A DNA stretch of 33,234 bases from B4-G1 sp964393895 (GTDB lineage: Bacteria; Chloroflexota; Anaerolineae; B4-G1): NCBI GenBank assembly GCA_964393895.1, contig CAYMWP010000036.1, positions 1 through 33,234 of the forward strand. The letters are read 5' to 3'. This document shows, piece by piece, positions 1 to 8,100 of the stretch (its first letter is position 1; each line of letters begins with the position of its first letter). The position numbers and the translations under genes are program-made. Under the pieces are notes generated by a model. The model saw nothing but the letters and a program-made list of their open reading frames with translations, was not told the DNA's origin and searched no databases.

Positions 1-122
1 ACAGTTTGCCGCTTATGAGGAGGCGACTTGACCCAACGCTTGTGCGCGCTAACCAATTTAGCCGGATGTTGCTGCAACGATCAGCACACGGTCCTGCCAA
101 GCAGGTAAGGACACTCGCCCCG

Positions 123-908
123 TCACCGATCTCTGAACTGCGGCGGCCTCTTTTCGAGGAAAGCACCGACTCCCTCGCGGGCATCGTCAGAGCTTTCTAG
201 TTCGCCAAACTCTTCCGCTTCGATCTTGAGGCCCTCTTCGATGCTCACGTTCAGGCCCTCGGTGATGGCCCGCAATGCAGCAGCGATGGGCAGGCTGGAC
301 TTGGAGGCAATCTTTTCCGCCAAACTCTGCGCCTCCTCGAGCACGGTATCGTGCGGCACAACCGCGTTGACCAAGCCGAGCCGATATGCCTCCTGTGCAG
401 TGATCATGTCCCCGGTGAGGATTAGTTCAATAGCCTTGCCCTTGTTGGCGAGGCGGGCGAGCCGCTGCGTGCCACCCCAGCCGGGGATGATTCCCAGATT
501 GATCTCGGGCTGTCCCAGTTTTGCCTGATCGGAGCAGATTCGCACGTGGCAGGACATTGCCAACTCCATCCCGCCGCCCAGGCAGAACCCGTTGATGGCG
601 GCAATGACCGGCTTGGCGGCCTTTTCGATCTTGAGGAAAAGCGCCTGGCCGCGGACAGCCGTCTCTTTCAACCCACCGGGCTGCTCCAGCGCAGCCTTGA
701 TCTCTGGGATGTCCGCCCCGGCAATAAAGGCCCTGCTTCCGCCGCCGGTGATGATGATGACCTTGACCTCATCGTCCATCAACAACTCGTCCACTGCCTG
801 CCCCAACTCGTCCACTACTTGGGCGTTGAAAGAGTTGACCGGCGGGTGGTGCACCTTTAACACTGTGACTTTGTCTTTTTCGATCTGGATATTCCGCCAC
901 TCTCCCAT
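123..908 (-). CDS. Enoyl-CoA hydratase/isomerase (crotonase) family protein
   Basis: A 261-residue protein of normal length for a single-domain crotonase, which hydrates trans-2-enoyl-CoA in fatty-acid or related acyl-CoA breakdown in the cytoplasm. Visible family motifs are the oxyanion-hole stretch AGADI (residues 63-67), GFCLGGGMELAMSC (107-120) with the first catalytic Glu at 115, and GQPEINLGIIPGWGGTQRL (132-150) with the second Glu at 135. Both catalytic glutamates are present, so hydratase rather than only isomerase activity is likely. The ATG is preceded by AAGGAGAG, which lies within the last codons of the upstream tetR; only two bases separate the genes, so they are translationally coupled. 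It is probably repressed by that TetR protein. The physiological substrate (straight-chain, branched or aromatic acyl-CoA) cannot be read from the sequence. Confidence 0.93.
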   Translation of the reverse strand: MGEWRNIQIEKDKVTVLKVHHPPVNSFNAQVVDELGQAVDELLMDDEVKVIIITGGGSRAFIAGADIPEIKAALEQPGGLKETAVRGQALFLKIEKAAKPVIAAINGFCLGGGMELAMSCHVRICSDQAKLGQPEINLGIIPGWGGTQRLARLANKGKAIELILTGDMITAQEAYRLGLVNAVVPHDTVLEEAQSLAEKIASKSSLPIAAALRAITEGLNVSIEEGLKIEAEEFGELESSDDAREGVGAFLEKRPPQFRDR

Positions 909-910
909 AA

Positions 911-1585
911 TTACTCTCCTTGTCCGAGTTTACGTGTATCAGTTCTGCCAGCGGGCAACCGCAAGCCACGGATGACCGTTTCCAGGGCTATCTGGCACAG
1001 CAACTCACGTTCAACCCCTACCATCTCCCGTCGTAGCGGGTGCTCCATCAATTCCAAGACCCCGTTCAACGTCGCCCACAGGATGCCGGCGGCGGGTCGC
1101 ACGTCACAAGCGGGAAACTCGCCTTCGTCAATGCCCTGTCGAATCGCCCGCGCCACCAAATCCAACCCTTCCAGGCTGGCGGATAGCACTCTCTGGTAAA
1201 CTTGCGGCTCGACCGAGTCTCGAAAACGGCCGCGGTCCGTCGCCATCAACAATCGAAAGTAATCGGGCTCCTCCTCAAAGAAACTCAGATAAGCCCGGCT
1301 CAACCGCCGCAGCCGCTCGGCGGCCGAAATGACCTCCGACGCCGCGTAAGCGTCTTCCAAACTCTCGATCAGTTCGTTCAAGCCCTCCAAAAGCAAAAGA
1401 GCAAGGATGGTCTCCTTGCTCTCAAAATACAGGTATACGGTTCCCTTGCTGACTTTTGCCCGCCCGGCCACGTCATCCACGGTGGCACGATGAAATCCCT
1501 TGTCGAAAAAAACCTCACGGGCTGCCCGGAGAATGGATCGTCGCCGTTCTTGCTTTTCACGCTCACGACGCGCTCTGGTTGACAC
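911..1585 (-). CDS. TetR/AcrR family transcriptional repressor
   Basis: With a GTG start at 1585 the protein has 224 residues, typical for TetR. The N-terminal helix-turn-helix spans about residues 15-61, including KGFHRATVDDVAGRAKVSKG and GTVYLYFESKE, and is followed by an all-helical ligand-binding and dimerisation domain. The GTG follows GAGGGAGAGGG at a good distance. A longer frame from an ATG at 1666 is rejected because the predicted promoter and transcription start lie downstream of that ATG. The gene is co-transcribed with the enoyl-CoA hydratase. By analogy with FadR/PsrA/PfmR-type TetR regulators of acyl-CoA catabolism (family knowledge), it probably represses this operon and is released by an acyl-CoA. 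The ligand is an inference. Confidence 0.92.
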   Translation of the reverse strand: MSTRARREREKQERRRSILRAAREVFFDKGFHRATVDDVAGRAKVSKGTVYLYFESKETILALLLLEGLNELIESLEDAYAASEVISAAERLRRLSRAYLSFFEEEPDYFRLLMATDRGRFRDSVEPQVYQRVLSASLEGLDLVARAIRQGIDEGEFPACDVRPAAGILWATLNGVLELMEHPLRREMVGVERELLCQIALETVIRGLRLPAGRTDTRKLGQGE

Positions 1586-1620
1586 GCCCTCTCCCTCACA
1601 CCAACTTGTGGGCACCACCA

Positions 1621-1663
1621 ACTGACCGCCGGTCAGTATACACCTAAAAACCGGCGCTGTCAA
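1621..1663 (-). promoter_or_regulatory. tetR-ech promoter with overlapping palindromic operator
   Basis: Read on the minus strand there is TTGACA (1663-1658), a 17-bp spacer, then TATACT (1640-1635). The 17-bp near-perfect palindrome ACTGACCG-C-CGGTCAGT (1621-1637, plus-strand reading) overlaps the end of the -10 and the expected transcription start near 1628. This is a textbook autorepressor site: a TetR dimer bound there would block RNA polymerase. The box elements are read directly; regulation by the adjacent TetR is inferred. Confidence 0.82.
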
Positions 1664-1753
1664 CATTCTGTAGAGCGGGTTTTCTACCTGGCATCAGAAC
1701 AGCGCGTGTGGGAACGCCCCCCGCGGTATTGGAAAGATAGAGTTACGCCCGGC

Positions 1754-1781
1754 TTGTGTCTCCTCATTGCTGTGCTATAAT
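1754..1781 (+). promoter_or_regulatory. Promoter of the small membrane protein gene
   Basis: TTGTGT (1754-1759) and a perfect TATAAT (1776-1781) are separated by 16 bp, with an extended -10 TGC just upstream of TATAAT. The element points towards the GTG start at 1813 and is divergent from the tetR promoter. Confidence 0.65.
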
Positions 1782-1812
1782 CAAGTGTCAAAATCATTGC
1801 TCGGGAGGTTCC

Positions 1813-1992
1813 GTGCAACGCTCACAAGACCGAAAAATGCGCATCATGTTTTGGCTACTCAGCCTGCTGGTCGTCGCCAGCATGTCGTTGAGCCTGGTGG
1901 GGACGCTGGTACCTCCCCGCCGCGTCACGCCCACGCCTATACCAACCCAGACTCCCTTCCCCACTCGCACGCCCACGCCCACTCCCGCGTGA
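1813..1992 (+). CDS. Small single-pass membrane protein with Thr/Pro-rich tail
   Basis: A 59-residue protein starting with GTG at 1813, behind the strong ribosome site GGGAGGT and a good promoter. It has a short basic N-terminus (QRSQDRKMR), one hydrophobic segment of about 21 residues (IMFWLLSLLVVASMSLSLVGTL), and a C-terminal tail of repeated PTP/TPT units (TPIPTQTPFPTRTPTPTPA). Positive residues before the helix suggest that the tail is outside the cell. Similar low-complexity Pro/Thr stretches occur in the secreted protein at 23727-25508. No function can be assigned. The gene stands alone between the divergent tetR operon and the glycogen operon. An upstream ATG at 1756 would add 19 residues but lies inside the promoter, so it was not used. 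Confidence 0.68.
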   Translation: MQRSQDRKMRIMFWLLSLLVVASMSLSLVGTLVPPRRVTPTPIPTQTPFPTRTPTPTPA

Positions 1993-2366
1993 TGACTGCT
2001 AAGAAGTGACGTAAGCGTTCAGGCATACCTATTTTGGAGGACCACGAAGGGCACAAAGGACACCAAGAAAGCGACAAGTTCTGCGACTGTTTTTGGTTTT
2101 TTCCTTTGTGTACTTTGTGGTAAAACAGGCTTTCCCTTGAACAGTTACGAAGTGACTACCAGGGGACACAGAGTCACACGGAGAATACACAAAGAAACAC
2201 AGAGGATTGACAAAAATCAACTGGCACACTGCCAGAGATACCTGCTAGATTCTCTGCGAATCTCTGTCTACTCTGTGAGTCTCTGACCTGAGCAGCAGTT
2301 ACGCTAAAAAACAGTTTTTGGAAAAATCCTTATAAACGGGCACACTCGCCCTGAAGGAGCCAGGCA
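1993..2366 (+). other. Intergenic region before glgA, rich in degenerate repeats
   Basis: No credible gene is seen in these 374 bases. They contain the inverted repeat annotated at 2041-2121, then purine-rich direct motifs of the ACACAGAG/ACACAAAG kind (about 2164-2210) that are complementary to CTCTGTCTACTCTGTGAGTCTCTG (in two parts near 2262-2286). The left edge (GTAAGCGTTCAGGCATA near 2010) and right edge (CTGAGCAGCAGTTACG near 2289-2304) resemble the arms of the repeat at 11545-11595 in opposite orientation, so most of the spacer may be one non-autonomous repeat element. A weak -10, TATAAA (2331-2336), without a convincing -35, is the best candidate for the glgA promoter. Confidence 0.55.
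2041..2121. repeat. Imperfect inverted repeat with 19-bp arms
   Basis: ACCACGAAGGGCACAAAGG (2041-2059) pairs with CCTTTGTGTACTTTGTGGT (2103-2121), 16 of 19 positions complementary. The loop contains no open frame of note. The apparent minus-strand peptide through it is low-complexity and looks like a by-product of the repeat. Confidence 0.7.
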
Positions 2367-3821
2367 ATGACCGAAAAGCCCCTCAAAATCCTATTTCTCG
2401 CTGCCGAGGCGGTTCCCTTCGCCAAGGTGGGCGGATTGGCCGACGTGGCCGGTTCGCTGCCCAGGGCCATCCAGGCGCTGGGGCACGACGTGCGGCTGAT
2501 GATACCGCGCTACGGCACCATCCGCAGCGACCAGTTCCATATGAAAAAGATCGGAGACCCGCTCACGATCCCCCTGGGACCTGGGGAGGAGCGCGTCCAC
2601 CTGGTCAGCAGCAACCTCGACCAGGTGCCCGTTTATCTCATTTGGGACGAGCATTACTTCTCCTCTCGCGACCGGGTCTATGGCTTTGAGGACGACCCTC
2701 AACGCTTTGCCGTCTTTGGACGAGGAGCGCTGGCCGCGCTTCAATCCCTGGACTGGAGGCCGGACGTGATCCACGCCAACGACTGGCACACAGGGCTGGT
2801 GCCTACCTGGTTGAACACAGCCGGCCGGGAAGACCAATTCTATCAGGACATTGCCACTCTCTTTACCATCCACAATCTGACCTACCAGGGCGTCACCGGA
2901 CGGCTGATCCTGACCTTTGCGCAGATGGAATACGTGAAGCATCTATCCGTCGAGCAGCCGGGGACGGTGAACTGGATGGCCCAGGGCATCGCCCACGCCG
3001 ACCTGGTCAACACAGTCAGCAAAAAGTACGCACAGGAAATTCTCACCCCAGAGATGGGAATGGGGTTGGCCCCCCTGCTGGAGGAGCGCCAGGACCGCCT
3101 CTTTGGTGTGATCAACGGGCTCGACTATGAGCAGTGGAACCCGGCCACAGACCCCAACATCTCCCATCGCTTTGACATCGAGTCACTCGACCGGCGGGTG
3201 GCTAACAAAACCGCCCTGCAACAACAGGCGCGCCTGCCTGGGCGCGCGGAGGTGCCCCTGATCGGGATGGTCACGCGGCTGGACGAGGTGAAAGGTATGG
3301 ACCTGATGGAGCCGGTGTTAGAATGGCTCTTGGAAAAAGAAGAGGCCCAGTTCGTGCTGCTGGGTACCGGTCAGCCCCAATACCACGCCATGTTCGAGCG
3401 CGTCCAGGCCCGCTTCCCCGACAGAGTGCGCGCCTTTCTCAAGTTCGACGCAGTGCTGGCGCGCCGTATCTATGCCGGCGCCGACATGTTCCTGATGCCC
3501 AGCGCGGTCGAGCCGTGCGGGCTGGGGCAGATGATCGCGATGCACTATGGCTGCGTCCCCATCGTGAGGGCGACCGGCGGGCTGGCCGATACCGTCAGCG
3601 ACTACACGGCCAAGCGCGGGCGCGGCACCGGCTTCACTTTTACAGACTACACGCCGGCGGCTTGCCAGGACGCACTGAGGCGGGCGCTAAAGGCCTATCG
3701 CAAGCAGAAGGTATGGCGCAGAATGCAGCAGCGGGGAATGGAGGTTGACTTCTCCTGGTCGGCCTCGGCGCAGGAGTACGTCAAGCTCTACGAGCGGGCG
3801 ATGGAAGCACACAAGGCGTAG
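2367..3821 (+). CDS. glgA: Glycogen synthase (ADP-glucose type, GT5)
   Basis: A 484-residue protein, the normal length for bacterial GlgA, which transfers glucose from ADP-glucose to the non-reducing end of an alpha-1,4-glucan. The N-terminal Rossmann domain carries the ADP-glucose-binding signature KVGGLADVAGSLP (20-32) and HANDWHTGLVP (136-146). The C-terminal domain carries TRLDEVKGMD (303-312, with the phosphate-binding Arg and Lys) and VEPCGLGQM (381-389), with the family Glu at 382, then TGGLADTV (403-410). The ATG follows GAAGGAG at a suitable distance. It is the first gene of a five-gene alpha-glucan operon, 8 bases before glgC. Identification is secure and all signature residues are intact. 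Confidence 0.97.
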   Translation: MTEKPLKILFLAAEAVPFAKVGGLADVAGSLPRAIQALGHDVRLMIPRYGTIRSDQFHMKKIGDPLTIPLGPGEERVHLVSSNLDQVPVYLIWDEHYFSSRDRVYGFEDDPQRFAVFGRGALAALQSLDWRPDVIHANDWHTGLVPTWLNTAGREDQFYQDIATLFTIHNLTYQGVTGRLILTFAQMEYVKHLSVEQPGTVNWMAQGIAHADLVNTVSKKYAQEILTPEMGMGLAPLLEERQDRLFGVINGLDYEQWNPATDPNISHRFDIESLDRRVANKTALQQQARLPGRAEVPLIGMVTRLDEVKGMDLMEPVLEWLLEKEEAQFVLLGTGQPQYHAMFERVQARFPDRVRAFLKFDAVLARRIYAGADMFLMPSAVEPCGLGQMIAMHYGCVPIVRATGGLADTVSDYTAKRGRGTGFTFTDYTPAACQDALRRALKAYRKQKVWRRMQQRGMEVDFSWSASAQEYVKLYERAMEAHKA

Positions 3822-3829
3822 AAAGCAAG

Positions 3830-5056
3830 ATGCGCGCACTGGCGATGATCCTGGCGGGCGGCGCGGGCAGCCGCCTGAGCGTGCTCACTCAAAAGCGAAC
3901 TAAACCGGCCGTCCCCTTTGCCGGCAAATATCGCATCATTGATTTCACTCTCTCCAACTGCTCCAACTCGGGTATATTCAACGTCGGCATCTGCACCCAG
4001 TACCGGCCCCGCTCGCTCAACGACCACATCCAGTCCGGCTGGAATTGGGACCTGGATCGGTTGACCGGCGGCGTCACGCTGCTCCAACCATACCTGGGCC
4101 GCCACGATTCGGACTGGTACCAGGGAACCGCCGACGCCATCTACCAGAATCTGAACTTTGTCCTCCGCCAGCGTCCGGACGTTGTCCTGGTCCTGGCAGG
4201 CGACCACATCTACAAAATGGACTATGACGTGCTGATCGCCTTCCACCTCGACCACAGAGCTGACCTGACCGTTGCCACGGTGCGCGTCTCGCCGGAAGAG
4301 ACCTCCCGCTTTGGCATCTTGGAGGTCAACGAAGAGTATCAGATCACCGGGTTCGAGGAAAAACCCTCACAGACCAGTGGTACCCTGGGATCAATGGGCA
4401 TTTACGTCTTTAACCCTGAGGTGCTGGACAAAGTCCTGATGACCGACCACACCCGCCCCGGATCACGCCACGACTTTGGCGGCGAAATCATTCCCCAGAT
4501 GATCAAGACCCACCGGGTTTACGCCTTTCCATATCACGGCTACTGGGTGGACGTCGGCACCATCCAGGCTTACTGGGAGGCTCACATGGACTTGCTGGTG
4601 GAGGAGCCCCGACTGGATATGCTCGACCGGGAATGGGTCATCCACACCCGCAGCGAAGAGCGCCCCCCGGTCAAGATCTGCCACGAGGTCACTGTAATCA
4701 ATTCCCTCATCACCGACGGCTGTGTCATCGAGGGAACGGTGGAGCAATCGGTGCTCTCACCGGGCGTAACGGTACGGCCGGGGGCTACCGTGCGTCATTC
4801 CGTCGTGATGACCGACGCGGTGATCGAGGAAGGCGCAGTCGTGGACCACGCCATCCTGGACAAGCGCGTCCGGGTCGGGGCGGGAGCGCAAATAGGATGG
4901 GGAGAAATGCAAGCGCCCAACGACATCACCGTCGTCGGCAAGAACACGGTCGTCCCGGCTCAAGCGCGCATCGGTCGCAATTGCGCCATCGCCGCCGACC
5001 TCGATGAGGACGCCTACGGGACAGACCTGATACCCAATGGGACGACGGTCGAATGA
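3830..5056 (+). CDS. glgC: Glucose-1-phosphate adenylyltransferase
   Basis: A 408-residue ADP-glucose pyrophosphorylase that makes ADP-glucose from glucose-1-phosphate and ATP, the committed step of glycogen synthesis. The nucleotidyltransferase domain has the ATP loop LAGGAGSRLSVLT (8-20), KPAVPFAGKYRIIDF (25-39), the metal-binding Asp125 in AGDHIYKMDY (123-132), the sugar-phosphate motif FEEKP (175-179) and YWVDVGT (238-244). The C-terminal part (about 284-390) shows the hexapeptide-like pattern of a left-handed beta-helix. It lies 8 bases after glgA. Its ribosome site is weak (AAGGCG, AAAGCAAG), which suggests coupling to glgA translation. The stop overlaps an ATG (ATGA at 5053-5056), but that ATG is not thought to be the next gene's start. 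Confidence 0.97.
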   Translation: MRALAMILAGGAGSRLSVLTQKRTKPAVPFAGKYRIIDFTLSNCSNSGIFNVGICTQYRPRSLNDHIQSGWNWDLDRLTGGVTLLQPYLGRHDSDWYQGTADAIYQNLNFVLRQRPDVVLVLAGDHIYKMDYDVLIAFHLDHRADLTVATVRVSPEETSRFGILEVNEEYQITGFEEKPSQTSGTLGSMGIYVFNPEVLDKVLMTDHTRPGSRHDFGGEIIPQMIKTHRVYAFPYHGYWVDVGTIQAYWEAHMDLLVEEPRLDMLDREWVIHTRSEERPPVKICHEVTVINSLITDGCVIEGTVEQSVLSPGVTVRPGATVRHSVVMTDAVIEEGAVVDHAILDKRVRVGAGAQIGWGEMQAPNDITVVGKNTVVPAQARIGRNCAIAADLDEDAYGTDLIPNGTTVE

Positions 5057-5063
5057 GGTGCGA

Positions 5064-5117
5064 GGCGCGACGCACTCGCCGCTTCGCGTCGCCCTGCTTA
5101 TGGAAGTGCGTCGCACC
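5064..5117. repeat. Intercistronic inverted repeat between glgC and the GH13 gene
   Basis: GGCGCGACGCACT (5064-5076) pairs with AGTGCGTCGCACC (5105-5117), 12 of 13 positions, with a 28-base loop. It fills the 77-base gap just upstream of the GH13 start at 5134 and has no T-run. An mRNA-stability or processing role is more likely than termination. Confidence 0.55.
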
Positions 5118-5133
5118 CACTGAAGAGAGCACT

Positions 5134-8100
5134 ATGCCAAAAAAGACGAAAATGGAGTTTCACGTTTCCCGCCAGGCACGAGACCGGTATCAGTTCGACC
5201 AATCCATGTTCTCGTTGAGCGGCAACGTCATCTTTGCCAATTTCCACGCCGTGCGGGTCTTTGCCCAGCGAATGAACCAGAAGCGGGATCTGGTCAGGTT
5301 TCCAGAGCAAGCGGTAAAGGCCGGGCAGATCAACGCGATGGGTTTGATAGATGAGATTATGCACCTCGTCGCCGCCCTGTACCGCGAGCAAGAGAACCCG
5401 CTGGTCTGTCAGCAGGCACTGGATTGGCTGGACGAAAAGCTGGGTAAAGAAGCAGTGGACACGGCCTTGCGCGAATTTGCGGACGAGTTTCCGCCGTTGG
5501 CCGTCTACCGGCGCGAGATCGCGCTCGAGGATTATCTGGCGGGAGAGACCGCGGCCACACCTCATCGCCAGATCGTGCTGGAAGAGATGCTGATGCTCTG
5601 GCTGGCAAACACAAACCTGGCCTTTTCGCCATTTCTGGAACTGTTCGACGATGCCACACTGGACAAAGCAACCGCATATCGGCAGGTTGTATCCGGCCTG
5701 CGCGAGTTCCTTGAGACGCAACCCCCCTTTGGCCCCCAAAATCAGAACCTGATGGACATGCTTCGCGCCCCGGCCATTGCCGTACCCCACTCGCTCCCCG
5801 GACAACTGGAATACATCCGGGAACACTGGGGATATTTGTTGGGCAGCCACCTGTACCGGTTGCTGAGCAGCCTGGACCTGATCGCGGAAGAAGAAAGGGC
5901 GATCTTTCTGGGGCCAGGGCCAAGCCGCGTGGTTGAGTTCACCGGGCTGGAACTGGAGCCTGAGCGTTTCAGTCCCGACCGGGACTGGATGCCCAGCCTG
6001 GTGCTCATCGCCAAGAACGGTTACGTCTGGCTGGACCAACTCTCCAAGCAACACTGCCGTCCGATGACGCGGCTGGATCACATTCCCGACGAGGAATTGG
6101 ACTCATTGGCCCGCCGGGGATTCACCGGTCTGTGGCTGATCGGCCTGTGGGAGCGCAGCAAGGCGTCGCAAAGAATCAAACAGATGATGGGCAACCCCGA
6201 AGCGGTCGCGTCGGCCTACTCGCTGTTCGACTACCAGATCGCGGCTGACCTGGGGGGAGATGAAGCGTACCAGGATTTGAAGGAGCGGGCGTGGAAGCGC
6301 GGCGTCCGCCTGGCCAGCGATATGGTCCCCAATCACGTGGGCATTGACGGCAAGTGGGTGATCGAACATCCGGACTGGTTCGTCGGGTTGGACTACAGCC
6401 CCTTCCCCGCCTACACATTCAACGGCCCCAACCTTTCGTGGGACGAGCGCGTGGGCATCTACCTGGAAGACCACTATTACGACCGCAGTGACGCGGCGGT
6501 GGTCTTTAAGCGGGTGGATCGCTGGACCGGCAGTGAAAAGTACATCTATCACGGCAACGATGGCACCAGCATGCCCTGGAACGACACCGCCCAGTTGAAC
6601 TATCTCAACCCCGAGGTGCACGAGGGCGTGATCCAGACCATCCTGCACGTGGCCCGCCAATTCCCCATCATCCGCTTCGACGCCGCGATGACGCTGACCA
6701 AGAAGCACTACCAGCGGCTCTGGTTCCCAGAGCCGGGCAGCGGCGGCGACATCCCTTCGCGGGCCGAACACGGCCTGACGAGAGCGGACTTTGACGCCGC
6801 TATGCCGACCGAGTTCTGGCGCGAGGTGGTGGACCGTGTGGCCCAGGAGGTGCCGGACACGCTCCTGCTGGCCGAGGCGTTCTGGCTGATGGAAGGGTAC
6901 TTTGTGCGCACACTCGGCATGCACCGCGTCTACAACAGCGCGTTCATGAACATGCTGCGGGACGAGGACAATGCCAAATATCGCAGCGTCGTGAAGAACA
7001 CGCTAGAGTTTGATCCCCAGATTCTCAAGCGATACGTCAACTTTATGAACAACCCCGACGAGCGCACGGCGGTGGACCAGTTCGGCAAAGGGGACAAGTA
7101 CTTTGGCATTTGCACGATGATGGCCACCATGCCCGGCCTGCCAATGTTTGGGCACGGTCAAATTGAGGGCTTTACCGAGAAATACGGGATGGAGTACCGC
7201 CGGGCGTATTGGGACGAACGCCCGGACGGCCACCTGGTCGAGCGGCACGAGCGGGAGATATTCCCCCTGCTGCGCCGCCGGCCGCTGTTTGCGGGAGTGG
7301 AGAACTTTTGGCTGTACGACCTCTTCACCCCGGAGGGGCACGTCAACGAGGACGTCTTTGCCTACTCGAACCGCGTCGGAGGCGAGCGGGCGCTGGTCAT
7401 CTACCACAACAAGTACGCCGAGACGCGGGGCTGGATTCGCACTTCCACCGCGCGCGCGATCAAGACTGGGAAAGGCGACGAGAAAGCACTGGCACAAAAG
7501 TCCCTGGGCGAGGGACTGGGATTGCGCAACGCCGAGAACCACTTTGCCATCTTCCGCGACTATGTCACCGGCCTGGAGTATATTCGAGGCAGCGGGGAAC
7601 TGTGCGAAAAGGGGCTGTACGTGGAGCTGGGGGCGTACAAACGGCACGTCTTTCTCGACTTTCGCGAGGTGCAGGACAACGAATGGCATCAATATGCCCA
7701 ACTGGAATCCTACCTGAACGGGCGCGGAGTGCCGGATGTCAAAGATGCCCTGAGGGAGATCTTTTTGCAGCCGGTTCATCGTCCGTTCCGGGAACTGGTC
7801 AACGCCGAGCTGTTCAGGCGCATCGGCGAATCAGCGAGTCAGCGAATCAGCGAATCGGACGAGGAATGGGTGACACTGCTCAACGAGGTGAAACAGAGAA
7901 CGATTCATCTGCTCCGCGAGGTCAAACACCTCACCAGCGGGAGTGGAAACGAAACGACCATTGCACGGGAAATACGGCGCAAGATCGCCCACCCGATCAC
8001 GAAACTAGCCGACTATCCCACCTTCCTGGGCTGGCTTTTTACCCACGCTCTGGGCAAAGTCGTGGACGAGGCCAACTTTGAGCGGATCAGCCGCAGTTGG

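Noticed and set aside
6..200. 64-codon plus-strand frame at the window start
   Set aside because: Arg/Leu-rich, no ribosome site, and it overlaps the conserved end of the enoyl-CoA hydratase on the other strand.
911..1666. Longer TetR frame starting at ATG 1666
   Set aside because: The start would lie upstream of the predicted transcription start (near 1628); GTG 1585 has a good ribosome site and fits the usual TetR length.
2029..2229. 66-codon minus-strand frame in the spacer before glgA
   Set aside because: Its sequence comes from the inverted and ACACAGAG-type repeats; no ribosome site.
5053..5133. N-terminal extension of the GH13 protein from the ATGA overlap with glgC
   Set aside because: The 27 residues are Arg/Cys-rich and encoded by the intercistronic hairpin; ATG 5134 has its own ribosome site.
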